The notes under the pieces are model-generated. The model searched no databases and was not told where the DNA came from. It was given only the letters and a program-made list of their open reading frames with translations. From Argentina anserina (Eukaryota; Streptophyta; Magnoliopsida; Rosales; Rosaceae), in assembly GCF_933775445.1 (NCBI RefSeq), contig NC_065874.1, positions 31,380,501 to 31,444,500 on the forward strand: DNA of 64,000 bases, in the 5' to 3' direction. This document shows, piece after piece, positions 37,967 to 50,350 of the stretch (positions are counted from its first letter, which is position 1; each line of letters opens with the position of its first letter). Made by a program: the position numbers and the translations under genes.

Positions 37967-40900
37967 GTGGTTGATGGCTCATATCTTAGTCAAATCATGG
38001 ACATTTGTAACACTCTTGTGCTCTGCTTATGAAGGAAGCTTGAGTTTCATACTCATCAGAGAAAGACTAGTTGTATCTGGTTGTGTGCATAAGTTCTGTA
38101 CTTCAGAGCTGGATTTTGGATCAACTGTTATAGAATGATCTGGTTGATCCCATATATGTCAATAACAGAAACCGTACCTGTATATTGTTTTGAACTACGG
38201 GTATTTTAGCTGGTTGTACTATCACAGATTGAAAAAATATCAGTGGCATTTGATCTTCTATATGAACAGTTTTATAGAACCATTTGTATATCAACTATCA
38301 AGTTACTTGATGAAAGAGATAGACACAAAGTTGTGTGTAACTGATACCCTGCAGCCAGGTACCCGTTTTTGCAGTAGGCAGAGGGACACAGATGGCATTC
38401 ACCTTGCTCATTTCATAGGGTCCAAGGACAAAGAGAAGTTGCTGTCATACTTATCTGTTTTTCTTTTGATTATTCTGCTTATCATATTCTAGTCTGTAAC
38501 TCTGTATTATCTGTGCGCTTGTATATTTTATGTTAGGCATAGTCCTTTGGGTACTAATTGGAATCTTACATGGAAAATATATTTGCAGGCTGCAGCTAAC
38601 AGCTATATAGTAACAAAATTATAAGTGTGGCTCTTATATACCACTTTCCTTTACCCCCCAGTATTGTCATGGCATTGGAATTCCAACACCACTCTGTTCA
38701 AGCAAATTGAAATTTCAGGTCAGTAGCCATTTGAACTTCCCCACTTCTCAAGCTTCCATTTTCAAACACTGCTTCTAATATTATCCTCCATTTTAGAATT
38801 TGGATTCGAAAAATTAAGAAAACCATACATATGATCCATATCTCAAGAATCGAATCTTCCATATCACCAAGCAAGTGTATTCAATGTTTGCTTCGGAAGG
38901 TTGCATGTTTTATATTTTCTCTAAGTTGGTGAAAGATGTCTGTTTTTCCTCTACTCTATTCATTTGCTTATAATATGCAGTAGAAACAAAAAAGTTTACA
39001 TGGATCTCACCGTCTAGAGCGTATAAGTTTTTCTTCTTCCTAGAGCTTAGGGGTTTGAAACTTGAAACTGAAAACTGAAACTTCTATAGATACACGCGTT
39101 TTCTGAAGTACTGCACTAAATCATATTCAACTTCTACGGCTCCATTGCCCTTACTACATCTCTTAAGAGTTTATTAAAAACCTTAGACTTGGTTCATAAT
39201 CAAAGATAGGGAACAAAATGCTGGACTGCTTCTATGTAAACATCAATTTCTTGCCAGTCGATCACAATTTCATCACTTTCTTGTTTTAATGACTGATTTT
39301 TCGTCGTTGAATACGTGTCGAAAATTGTGATCGGCTTGTAAACAATAACGATTTAGTTACATGTACTGAGTCGAGCATTCTACAGTAAGATAATACATTA
39401 TGCAGTTGAATAAACGAGAGAGATACATATGCCATGACAACTAGGGGAAGAGTGCTGTTTTTCTCGGAACAAAAGATTAGAAGCTTGGAATCATGTGGAG
39501 AACATTAAATGCAAGAGAGTGAGAAGAGGTCTTAGGGTTCCACACTTCCTAATTGTTTTAGTTTCAATCTCTCTCGAAATGGGTTTCCTGTTTAATAGAT
39601 TATTAACCCTTTGCTTCATGTCGGATCTCATTAATTGGGTCACATTAATTTCCTGGTGGGAGTCGTATTATCATATATGCTAAACTGTATTAATATAATG
39701 TATACATGTGATGAGGGATATATACTTCAAATTGATTGAAATATGTTACAGTACTGGTTGTGACGTGTTAATATTGGATGGTTTGCAGTCATGCAATGTT
39801 GTCCATGCATGTATTATTATTCCTTGTTTCCTTTAAGTATTGCTGGAGCTGAAATTTGAAGGTTAGTAGCAGAAAACAGAGGTGTGACTCCTACCCTTTG
39901 ATTCAAGCACTTCTCTTACTTCATTTGACCTGTTTATTGATTATCTTCATAAATTTTATAGTTAATTAATTGTCTGCATGTGTGATTAAAATAGGGTTGA
40001 TTACTATACACACCCTCTCCATTTGTCTATCACTACAATTCAATTGGATCTACTAATTTACCCCTTATATTTGGTTTTATAATTGACTCTCATCATAGAA
40101 GAGGCGTGTGAATAGTAATTTAGGGTGTGTTAATATCATAACTCTTAAAATATTCTGGTGAAGAATACTTGTAAGATTTTCTTAAAAAATTATTGAAGTA
40201 TTGCTTTTGGTTCACAGCTATGTTTCGTCTGTGTATGTCTTTGCAGCTAGGAAAAGCTATCCATAGAGCAATAGACTTATTTCTTTGTTTTCCATGTGCA
40301 CATTTTGTATGACTGGTAGATGATTAAGAAAGTCGAAGTATTAAAACCAAGTAGCACAAGAGGGAAACCAAGTAGAACAAGAGGCAAAACCAAGAGTACC
40401 AACTACCAAGGACCTGTATGCATGCAAAGTATACAGGTCTCTTTACAAAATAGTGAAAATACTATACAATCATAATGTCTGTCAAAATGTAAATGTTAAA
40501 CTTAGATGTTATGCATGAGTGATCCTTAACGTAGAGGTTTTAGGTTTAAGATCCATATACTAGAAGCTATAGATAATCATATACATTCCTAACGTGTCAA
40601 ATCTTTAGTTTAGAGATGATCCTTAAAATCAAGGTTTAAGGAATTGATATTTAAGAATTGTTGTTGGTCAAGAGACTCAAGACTAACTATAGGACTGCAT
40701 GAAAATTAGAAACAGAGCCATATATAATTAGTATGCACTTCCTAGATGTATCGAAGTTAAAATTGTAGGAGTTGTTGGGGTGTGTGAGATAGAGTGAGAG
40801 ATTAATGTCACAAATGTAATGTTTCTCCATGTGAATGGACGCCCAACAAACATTCACGTTGAGTCGACAATTTCTCTCGGTGTCTTGGTCCGGGTTAGGG

Positions 40901-41478
40901 TTTCACACCACTCTTAATGTGTGCATTACTTTACCCTTAAAACCCTAATCACACTCTCTCTCTCTCCCCCATTAATGGCTTCCACACAAAAATACGCACA
41001 TTATCTAAGATTTGATATTATTTGTGTACAATTTCATTAATCACCCTATTTTCTTCTTCCCCTACTCGTTTTGCTAACACCAAGACATGAAAATGCAGAA
41101 GCAGAATGGAAATAGAAGGGTCAAACCAGAACGTGAAAACCACACAACTGCATGGCTTTGCCAACCTAGTGCTGTTTCATATAGTTTCATACCCTTCACG
41201 CGCCTAGGCGGTGGTCAACCAGAGAAGGATCTATTCTGCAATGCTGAATAGGTTAGTGACTAAACTGCCCTCCCTGATCACATTCAAATCCAAGAAATTT
41301 GTGGCTAGAATGGAGATTTTCAATATATGAAAACACTTAAGTTGTCTCTTTTGGTATAGCCAGATTCCCAGGCTTTAAGTCTATGAAGTGGATTATAATT
41401 GTTAATTACGTTAGTACCATTATTCTATTGGTAAAGCATGTGTAACCATTCTACCCTAGACCACCACCCCTGAATTAA
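37967..41478. other. Long spacer and promoter region before LBD12
   Basis: The first few hundred bases are the 3' UTR of DFO. The rest is AT-rich with only short random ORFs. A possible small MITE lies at 39994-40140. No gene is supported in these 3.5 kb. Confidence 0.45.
39994..40140. mobile_element. Possible small MITE
   Basis: GATTACTATACACACCCT on the left and, on the opposite strand, GATATTAACACACCCTAAAT on the right form imperfect inverted ends about 145 bases apart. No convincing target duplication was found. Confidence 0.3.
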
Positions 41479-41487
41479 TATAAATAA
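41479..41487 (+). promoter_or_regulatory. TATA box of LBD12
   Basis: TATAAATAA (41479-41487) lies about 140 bases upstream of the start codon; the sequence between is pyrimidine-rich, like a 5' UTR. Confidence 0.65.
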
Positions 41488-41621
41488 GCAATCTCAGCTC
41501 CTCCCCCTTCAACACACACATGCACTAAGCTAGTTTCCTTCTGTTGTAGTTTTCCAGTAGCTCTAGCTAAGTTCCATACTTCTACTTCAAGAGAAAAATT
41601 TGGGTTTGTTCTTAGGGTGAA

Positions 41622-42320
41622 ATGGGAGGAAATTCACCATGTGCTTCATGCAAGTTGTTGAGGCGCCGCTGCGCCAAGGACTGCATCTTTGCTCCTTACT
41701 TCCCTTCCGATGACCCCCACAAGTTTGCCATTGTTCACAAGGTCTTTGGTGCTAGCAATGTCAGCAAAATGTTGCAGGTTTCTATTTTTCTTTCATTTCC
41801 GAAAATTTCTTACATACAAAATATCGTGGCGTATAACCTTCCCTCGCACTGTTACATGACAATCATGTGACCTTTTCTGTAAGACTGAAGTTGTGTAACA
41901 CTAGTTAGGTTTTCTGTGCATTGTTGCTAATTGTTTTGTGACGTACAGGAGCTTCCACTTCATCAAAGAGGAGATGCTGTGAGCAGCTTGGTGTATGAAG
42001 CCAATGCAAGAGTAAGAGACCCCGTCTACGGCTGCGTCGGTGCCATATCTTTCCTGCAGAATCAAGTTTCCAATCTACAAATGCAGCTCGCGGTGGCTCA
42101 GGCCGAAATACTCTGCATTCAGATGCAACAGGAGCCAGTTGCAGCGACGTTACCGGCATCACAGATGGTAGATCACCACCAATATCAAGATCACGATCAG
42201 AAATCCCTTCTTTTATCCAATAGTCACGACTTCAACAACATTCCACAGTACCTCAGTAGCTTTGGTTCTTCCAGCAATGTAATCCAAGACCCTCTTAAGA
42301 GAGAGTCCCTGTGGACTTGA
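41622..42320 (+). CDS. LBD12: LOB-domain transcription factor, class I (LBD12-like)
   Basis: Two exons (41622-41777, 41949-42320) give 175 residues. The LOB domain fills the N-terminus. The zinc-finger-like C motif CX2CX6CX3C uses C7, C10, C17 and C21. It is followed by the GAS block (FAIVHKVFGASNVSKMLQ) and a leucine-zipper-like coil (VGAISFLQNQVSNLQMQLAVAQ). The single intron splits the domain at LQ|EL, the usual place in this family. The sequence around the domain is very close to the LBD12 clade of class I LBD proteins, which bind DNA and act in organ boundary formation. The C-terminal part is Gln/His/Ser-rich and less conserved, ending KRESLWT. Confidence 0.95.
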
Positions 42321-44149
42321 ATTAACGTCGTAGTTTCGAATCGATCGTTAGCTTTGTCAATCCATCATCGTTAATTTCAATAGTAGTTTTCCTGTTAATC
42401 ATCTCTGTGATCGAAGAAGGCATGTGTTTCAATTTTTGTGCGTGTGAGAAAAAGAGAAAGGGCATTGATGATGATGATGAGGATCTGGAATTCTGGGTCA
42501 ACCCCTGCATGTGGGAGATGGAGTAAAGTAGGGTTTACAAAGCTTCATTTTTCTTAGTATAGACGCCAGCTTCTGAAGTAGCTCTCTCTGACTAGTATCG
42601 TTCTTTCATTTTCGTTTACTCGTTTTTGCTCGACATCAGACCCATCTAAACCCCTTGTGAGTAAGACTATGAACAAAAAAAACCATGCAAACAAGTTGTA
42701 TGCAATATCTCTATCACGATAATCCTGATGTTGTTAACACAAAAGAACAAAAAATTTAAAATTAAGGGAATGATTATAAGGCTATGTTTTACGTACACGT
42801 TACACTTAGTAACAAAATTAATCCATATAAACCAACTTCCGGCCAAAACATGTTCGATGTTCTTGCATTAGACCATCAATGTGCGTTTAGATGCTTTAAG
42901 ACGTTATATGAAGTCATATATAGTTAGTCACCCATTATAGTGTTGTTTCTTGAAATATATATCATCAATTCCGGCAATTCGAGGATGAAAGTTCATATAG
43001 CTAGTAGAGACAAATGTGTACGTCCCCCTTAATATAACTAGTGCATATAAGCATATTTATGTTCACATTAATAATCTATAATGTGTTTTGTTCATAATGT
43101 TCAACGTACAATCGGTGGAGATCGACTGTGGGATTTATCTAAGAATTATAACGCTGACAAGTGAGATTCTTCATGGGTCGAGTTCAAGATCTCAGCTGAC
43201 CAGAAAGGAGTGCATGGCAACTCAATCAATAGGCCAAACACCCCTAATAATTAATATTACAGCTAGCTAATATAATCAAGCTTCCATTAAAAAATTTGAA
43301 GGCCTCAGCTAGTTAGGGACTTAGGGTCTCACATGAAGGGCTTGACCAAAACGAAATATCCTTTAAATACAAAATAACTAGATCAGACGACCACAATGAT
43401 CTGTATTTTAATAATGTGCATTTGCAACTGCATATAGTATTAGTATTAGCACAAATTGTCAAGGCAAAACCCTATTAGGAATATATGGGCGGTGGCTGTA
43501 TGCGTTATAACGTACACATTTATCCTCTAAGCAGCTGGAAATCATTTTTCTATGTCATGTATGAATGTTGGCTACCTTGCTAGTCTAGCTAGTTTCATTG
43601 GAGACACTAGAATTCTTTCCGCTCTACATTTTTGTCTTTGAAAGCCAGTGTTGGGCTATATCTCGAGTATGAACAACTTTCACCTAATATTTTTGTTCTG
43701 TTTCGTAAATGTAAGACACGAGGGGGCAGAACGAGGATCAATATATTATGTGAACAGGTTAATGTTAAACTTATATAATATATATATCATATTTTTCTTG
43801 CCGAAATTTTGTGTTGTTTGAGGAAGATCAGAAGAAGATAGAAAGTTTCTACAAGGAGAAAGAGACCCTCAATGATTTTTCTTCTCTAGCTGTGCAGGCT
43901 TAGGCATAGATCCGCCACGTACTGAACGAAATGTTAAGATAAAATATTTCAGAATAGCTATTAGTACGTAACCAACAATTAAGGTGCATCGTTGCATGTT
44001 ATGCAATTTGAAATATATATTGCGGTTGATAATTGATTGAACTTCTCTCAATCCACACATGTGTAATGAAGACTGCATGATTTCGGTTGCATAAGAACGT
44101 TGTAGAATTTAATTTTTCCCATTTGGAAAATGTTTTAGTGTCATATTAT
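42321..44149. other. 3' UTR of LBD12 and AT-rich spacer
   Basis: No gene is supported; scattered short ORFs only. Confidence 0.45.
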
Positions 44150-44511
44150 GGTGTCAGATCCGGCGCAATCTCATATGACATGTCATGTCAGCTTGATATG
44201 TCAGCAATTACAATAATCACAAAATGTCATTTTTGAATTAAAAAACAATTTTATCCTTATTAATCTAACGGCTCTAAATTATTATAAACAATGTAGTTCT
44301 TTTTTTTATATCATTTATTTTTCAACATGTAATTAAAAAATGATATATACAAAATATGTTTGAATATATATATATATATATATGTATGCATGTATGTGTG
44401 CGCGGACGATATATATATATATGTCAAGATTTATGACTTTCTTATTTAATTAATTTACATATACGATTAATTAATGTCTATAATTAATTAATGCAATTAC
44501 CATATTAGCAC

Positions 44512-44546
<35 letters not shown>

Positions 44547-44805
44547 CGCGTGTACACACATATTTCAAGCATATTTTTCGTAAATTTTAATTTTTTAATT
44601 TTAATTTTAGAAGTATTATTGTGATGAAAAATAAGAAATGATAAAAAGAATAAAAATATAATTTTATAATAATTTAGAACCGTTAGATTAAGAAAATGAT
44701 ATGATTAGTTTTTCATTTAAAATGATATTTTTATATAATTTTAATTGTTGATGTGACAATATGATGTGACATACCACTTAGGTTTGCAATACCGAATTTG
44801 GCGCC
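44150..44805. mobile_element. Foldback MITE with long inverted arms
   Basis: The left arm starts GGTGTCAGATCCGG and the right arm, on the opposite strand, GGCGCCAAATTCGG. Arms of about 150-180 bases pair imperfectly, ending in the shared inner word TAATCTAACGGYTCTAAATT. TTAT flanks both sides (44146-44149, 44806-44809). The loop contains AT and AC microsatellites (about 44358-44550). It has no coding capacity. The class is uncertain from the short TSD. Confidence 0.75.
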
Positions 44806-44809
44806 TTAT

Positions 44810-46020
44810 GACGACAACCTAGCACACAGTGTTTTATCTATCTCCGTGCACCACCTACATGCATGCATGTATAAAACCATAGTCATGTTATTCGCATTCT
44901 TTATTTAAAAAATTGAGACAAAATTACAATAAATCTCTCAATGATTACAAAATAAAAGCTTTACGCCTGAATTGCTATGTATCATAATTAAGTATTTGTT
45001 ATAGTACTCAGTACATGTTCAATATCGACCAAGCTTGTATTTACTCATATTTTCAGATCAGATCATTCCAGACTAACGACAGGTTCTTCGTCATAAGTTT
45101 TCAAAACTATGTGAGTCGTCAGCATTGCAAAAATACCCGTTTGGGTGCCAGCCACTATCGATCAACCATCCACTGATCCACCTTCCCGGATTCCTCCTCT
45201 CTATAGGAAGAAATCTAGCAAGAGAGAGAAAAAGAGTGACGATGTCGAGTGTGTTGTGGCCTTGTGGGTTTTGGATTGTGAATATCCCAATCATTAGTTC
45301 TTCCATCGCTAAATATGGGGCTTCTCTACATAAGACTGCATATTGCAGAGCAGACTTGACTCAATAGGAATGGGATCGATGATAATATCTTGCCTTACCA
45401 ACTCCGCCCACAAGTTGGGCATGCCAACAACTGTGGCTTGTGGCATTTTCAAATTATAAATCTAAGACTGTAACTTTAACAATATGGGTCTTCTTTAATT
45501 TATACTATTCCCAGCTATATCTGGACACTGTATACATGACCACTTTCTAGATCTTTTCCTTCTTGAAGCTACTATACACTACTCCACTATGGCTGTCAAC
45601 ATATGCAGATGCATACAGAGCAAGTGAACAAAGCCTTTGATGATCCTTATTAAAGAAAACAAATTTGTAACTCACCTTGATGTGCTTACTTCATGCTTAC
45701 CATTCTAATTAAATGTTAAGTGTCATTTTTCTTAATAAATTTATAACTATAATAATATAAAATACAAAGTATAATAATATAAAATACACTTTGTATTTAT
45801 TTAAGGGAGTGGACATGGAGTCAGCATAATAAGAGGACAATTTGTTTCTCTTATCAAATCCTTTTCGTTCACGTGCTTCATGCAAAAATTTGAACAAAGT
45901 TTTTTGGTCATGCATATGTAGTAGTAAAAAGCTTATGTAGGGTCCTAATTTGCAACTTCTCTGATGAGGGCATGAACCATCCAATGGGAATAAGATAAGG
46001 TAACACGTAGGACGAAAAGA
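44810..46020. other. Spacer and promoter region before the CMF gene
   Basis: Open frames on both strands at 45091-45367 overlap and have no recognised domain. Nothing else is seen. Confidence 0.4.
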
Positions 46021-46024
46021 ACCC

Positions 46025-46030
46025 TATATA
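46025..46030 (+). promoter_or_regulatory. TATA box of the CMF gene
   Basis: CTATATAC-type box about 100 bases upstream of the start codon. Confidence 0.55.
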
Positions 46031-46111
46031 CGTTTTCGATTTTTCATTATATGCTACATATTCAAATTTGGTTGCTCACTTGGTACATAGAAAGAAAGAG
46101 AAAGAGAGACA

Positions 46112-46120
46112 ATGGGATAA
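46112..46120 (+). promoter_or_regulatory. Two-codon upstream ORF (ATG GGA TAA)
   Basis: This minimal ORF ends 9 bases before the main ATG at 46130, within the predicted 5' UTR. Such a short uORF so close to the start could lower or tune translation, because re-initiation over 9 bases is inefficient. It would then favour leaky scanning. Confidence 0.5.
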
Positions 46121-46129
46121 GATACTAAG

Positions 46130-47487
46130 ATGAGGTACCATTCATTCTTAAGAAGCCCAAAAAAGGAGGAGCAGCAGGTGCCGGACAGTGTTAATTCTTA
46201 TGAGGAATTCTCTGACACTATCAAAGATGGTTATGCCAATGGAGAGGTTGATATCATGGACGACTTGGAGCGCATTTGGGGGATCGAAGATGGAGATGAA
46301 GACGATGAGAAGCTACCGAAGGGTCACAACATGTTTGCTGGTCAGGATCTTAATTGGGACTTCATGAATTGGGATGAGTTTCCTAATGGTGAAGAAGGGG
46401 ATGGGGAGGTAGAGAATGAGGTGTTTGGTGATTCAGAGAGGTGCTTGTTCGAAGAGGAAAGCTATTGTAAGAAGGTTGTGAAGAAAGAGTATGGTACTGT
46501 TGGGTTCTGTGATGATGATGAGGATATGAAGAAGGTCCAGCTGAATTTGAACTTGAATTATCAAGAGGTATTGGATGCTTGGTCTGATCGTGGTTCTCTT
46601 TGGGCTGTGGATTGTTCATCGCATTCTTCCATGGCTGCTAGCAATGGCAATTATGTCAGTACTACTGCTCCATTGACTTCTCTTTCAATTCTCCATTTTT
46701 CATTACTTCTATACTTTCATATTTATCCCCCAATATCAAATCTCCTTAGTATCATATAACCTGCATGCATTTAGTGTCCTTCCTCGTTAGTGTCTTGGTT
46801 TCTAATAAGAATGTCATTAGCACTCTCCAATTGTACGAAAACGCTTAATTAATTAGAACTCTCAATTCTTTTGTTTCAAGTAATGTAATGACAGTTACTC
46901 ACTAACTTGATATACAATTATACATTTAATATATATTTCATTTCTCAAAAGCAAAATTGCTATTTTTTATTTCCATTTTCTGCGCTTCAAAATCATCTCA
47001 CTTTCTTAAAACACAAGAAAAGAGCGCAAAATGGCAATCTGAAAATGATAACACGTAAACATTTAGACAGTGTCAAGTCTGAAAACTACATTCTAATTAC
47101 CTTCTAATTGTGTAACTTCAGTGTAAATAAATCTGGGACTAGAAATATGAATGTTTTTCTAATTAGTACGTGTGCATTTCTTCTGATAAATTACTAGATG
47201 GGGGAGGTGCCAGTAATGGAAGAAGAGAAAAATACAAGAAGGGAGGCAAGTGTTCTGAGATACAAAGAGAAACGCCAGTCTAGACTCTTCTCCAAGAAGA
47301 TAAGGTACCAAGTCCGCAAGCTCAATGCAGATAAAAGACCTAGACACAAGGTAAGTCATTTTAGGTCAATTATTTGCCTTCAGTCCCTCTTTTTCATCCA
47401 TTTCCCTATCATTGATTTGAAAGCTCTTGAATTTGAGACTAGTTTAGTATGGTGTTGCAGGGTCGATTTGTGAAGAGAGTTTCCTGA
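46130..47487 (+). CDS. CCT-motif family (CMF) nuclear protein
   Basis: Three exons (46130-46654, 47198-47350, 47461-47487) give 234 residues. The N-terminal two thirds are acidic (many Asp/Glu runs) with a conserved LNLNLNYQEVLDAWSDRGSL stretch. The C-terminus carries the CCT motif (about 190-233): REASVLRYKEKRQSRLFSKK followed by IRYQVRKLNADKRPRHKGR. There is no B-box, so it belongs to the CMF group rather than the CONSTANS-like proteins. CCT domains contact NF-Y subunits and DNA in light, flowering and chloroplast-related gene control. LNLNL also fits the LxLxL EAR repression motif. The exon 3 coding part is only 27 bases and is supported by its frame (GRFVKRVS stop). Confidence 0.9.
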
Positions 47488-48449
47488 AGGATTGATGAAA
47501 TATCTCTACAACAAATATCTCATCCAACCCGTCGACTTAACCTTTCCAGAAAATATCTTCCTCCTTATCATGTCTTTATAAGACCCAATGATGGAAAAAA
47601 ATGTCTATATTTTTTCTTCTTCTGGAAGTACCTTGATTAATCGAGTCCCAAGGCTTCTGTATCTGGGGTCTACTTATCATCAAGACATGATCATCTTGGT
47701 CCCTTTGACATGTTATAGGAGTAATTATTTTGTATATCGAAACATTGCGTTAAAAGGTTAATGACGTATTTGACAGATTGTTTATCTAATATGTTGTTAG
47801 GGTGTTACCTTTGCTCTGATTTTGTTTCAACGTTGTGAGGTGCGGGCTTAAATTTACGTTCTAATGATCTTATATTTTAAACTGAGCAATGCTTAATGAA
47901 TAATTGCATATGCTCAATATTATGCATGCATGTATTGCAGCGGATATATTATTATTATTGTTTAATTATTTGGTGCTGGAAATTCTGACGTACTATCTCG
48001 ATCACTGCTCACAAAATGAGCAGGGTCAACTTAGCTTAAGTGGAGTGTCAAGCATTGGATTTTTTCATGGGCACTATTATTGATATTAGCTGATTGCATC
48101 TTAGTGGTCCATCTCAAGAACCATTTTCTTTTGCTTACTCTTTGTAACACTTTGTGTGTGGATAGTAGTAGTGTCATTGTCTAGCTTCACAACTATGATC
48201 ACTCACGTATTGTGTCACTCAATCACTCATCCAGAGTGAAGTGAGGCTTCAACGGTTGTGCATATTGATCTAAATTACTTTGGTTAAGTTGATTGGAACT
48301 TGGAAGACAATCATTCATTCATTGTCTAATTCATTTGCAGTTGCAATCAAAGATCCAATCTTGCTATATGAACTAGTAAATAAATGTGCGTCTGCGGTCC
48401 GTATAGCAGTTTTCAACAATTCAACATGATTATCTTAAATTTTTCAACC
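47488..48449. other. Spacer up to the retrotransposon breakpoint
   Basis: AT-rich with no recognisable gene. The homology of the plus-strand Gypsy fragment begins abruptly near 48450. Confidence 0.5.
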
Positions 48450-50033
48450 CAGCTTATGGTGATTGATCAACTGCTCACTAATTACGAAGTCAAGAAGGAA
48501 GATTTGGTACCTTATTTACAACTCGCCACACAACTCTTGAAGGGCTTTGATAATGTTACACTCATACATGTGCCACGGGAAGAAAATCAAATGGCAGACG
48601 CATTGGCAAACTTGGCGGCGACCTTGGCATTGTCTGGAGACGAAATTTTGGACATCTCAATTTGCCAAAGGTGGATCGTGATAACAAAGCCTTCACTCCA
48701 GTGTGTCTGTTCTCATGTAGTGTCAGTTCACACCATTGATGTTGAAGATTGGAGACATCTTTTTATCGACTATCTTGAGCACAACAAGCTTCCCTAAGAT
48801 TCGAAGCAAAGATGGAGCATCAAGCGGCGAACACCGCGCTTCCTTTACTACAAAGAAACTGAATATCGGAGGTCATTTGACGGAGTACTCCTTCGATACT
48901 TGGGAAAAGATGAAGCAGTCAAAGCCATGGAAGAGGTTCATTCTGGAGTGTGTGGAGCACATCAGTCAGGACCAAAGTTACATTTTCAAGTAAGACGACT
49001 AGGGTATTATTGGCCCACCATGGTCAAAGATTGTATGGAGTATGCACAAAAATGCCAAGCTTGTCAGTTTCATACCAACTTCATTCATCAGCCGCCTGAA
49101 CCGTTGCAGCCAACAATTGCTTCGCACCCGTTCGATGTCTGGGGAATGGATGCAATCGGACTCATCACTCCGAAATCATCAGCTGGTCATATGTACATTT
49201 TGGCAACCACATATTCCTTCTCAAAGTGGGCAGAGGCGATACCGCTCAAAGAAATAAAGAAAGAAAATGTTGTGGACTTCATTACAGGAAGCATTATACA
49301 ACGCTATAGTATACCACGATGCATCATCACGGACAACGCCAAGTACTTCTCGAATACCGCAATCGAAAAGTTGAGCAAGAAATTTCACTTCAGGCTTCAC
49401 TTCTCTTCGATGTATAACGCTCCGGCAAATGGATTGACAGAAGCATTCAATAAAACGCTATGTAACATTCTGAAGAAAACTGCCAGCACGAAGCAGAGGG
49501 ATTGGCATGAAAAATTGGGTGAAGCTCTTTGGGCTTACAGAACGATGTATCAGACAGCCACAAATGCTACACCTTATTCTCTCGTCTATGATGTCGAAGC
49601 CGTGTTACCATTAGAGAAAGAAATCTCGTCATTGAGAATCACTTTGCATGAAGGTCTCACAAATGAAGAAAATGTCAAGTTGCGCATGCAAGAGTTAGAA
49701 GCTTTGGACGAGAAGAGGCTTGACGCACAACAACACCTGGAATGCTACCAAGCTCGGATGTCACACGCTTTCAACAAAGGTGTTCGACCACGGTCATTTC
49801 AAGTTGATGATTTAGTCTTTGCTGTTCGAAGACCCATCATTATGACGCACAAGTCTGGCTCCAAATTCAAGTCAAAGTGGGATGGTCCTTACGTCGTCAG
49901 AGAAGTTTACACCAATGAAGCTTACAAAATTTTAGCGGAAGACGGTTTGAGGATCGGTCCCATCAACGGCAAGTTCTTGAAAAGTACCATGCTTGAAAAC
50001 GTCAAAATATGCTCTAAGTCTGCACGAGCCTAA
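48450..50033 (+). pseudogene. Ty3/Gypsy RNase H C-terminus and integrase
   Basis: One plus-strand frame with a single stop (TAA, 48795-48797). The RNase H end (IDQLLTNYEVKKEDLVPYL, NQMADALANLAAT) is followed by an integrase. The integrase has a His/Cys zinc part (HSGVCGAHQSG, CQACQFH), a DDE core (WGMDAIG, IITDNAKYF, NGLTEAFNK) and a C-terminal chromo-like/GPY part (SKWDGPYVVREVY). The N-terminal parts (gag, protease, RT) are missing here; the RNase H N-terminus appears instead on the minus strand at 55449. Except for the stop the frame is well preserved, so the break is recent relative to the other elements. Confidence 0.9.
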
Positions 50034-50350
50034 ACTGCATAAGACCAAAAAAAACAAAAAAACAAAAAAAAATGCTTCACGCCTGCATGAGCTTAAACTG
50101 CACGAGGCACAAAAAAAACAAAAAAAAACCCTTGAACTACGTGATGACTTGATTCCTTCTTTAGAAGGATACGTAGGCAGCTTGAGAATAACAATCTTAA
50201 GTTCAATCACATCAAAATAAAAAGGGTTTTGTCTGCCAATCATAAAGCAAATTCTTATTTCACCGATAATAAGTTGAATTTCAAAATCGATTGATTACAA
50301 GATGATTGAAGAAAAAAAGAGGAGCAAGTCCTGATCATTCAAGTCAGCTA
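50034..50350 (+). other. Gypsy 3' non-coding region
   Basis: It contains CAAAAAA-rich runs and an imperfect duplication (TGCACGAGCCTAAACTGCAT and TGCATGAGCTTAAACTGCAC). It continues into GAAGGATACGTAGGCAGCTT, a phrase typical of the downstream part of this Gypsy family. It links the integrase to the antisense gene. Confidence 0.6.

Noticed and set aside
39240..39345. Inverted repeat GATCACAATTT
   Set aside because: Only 11-13 bases pair, as expected by chance in AT-rich DNA of this length.
45091..45367. Overlapping open frames on both strands
   Set aside because: Neither has a recognisable protein and both are short.
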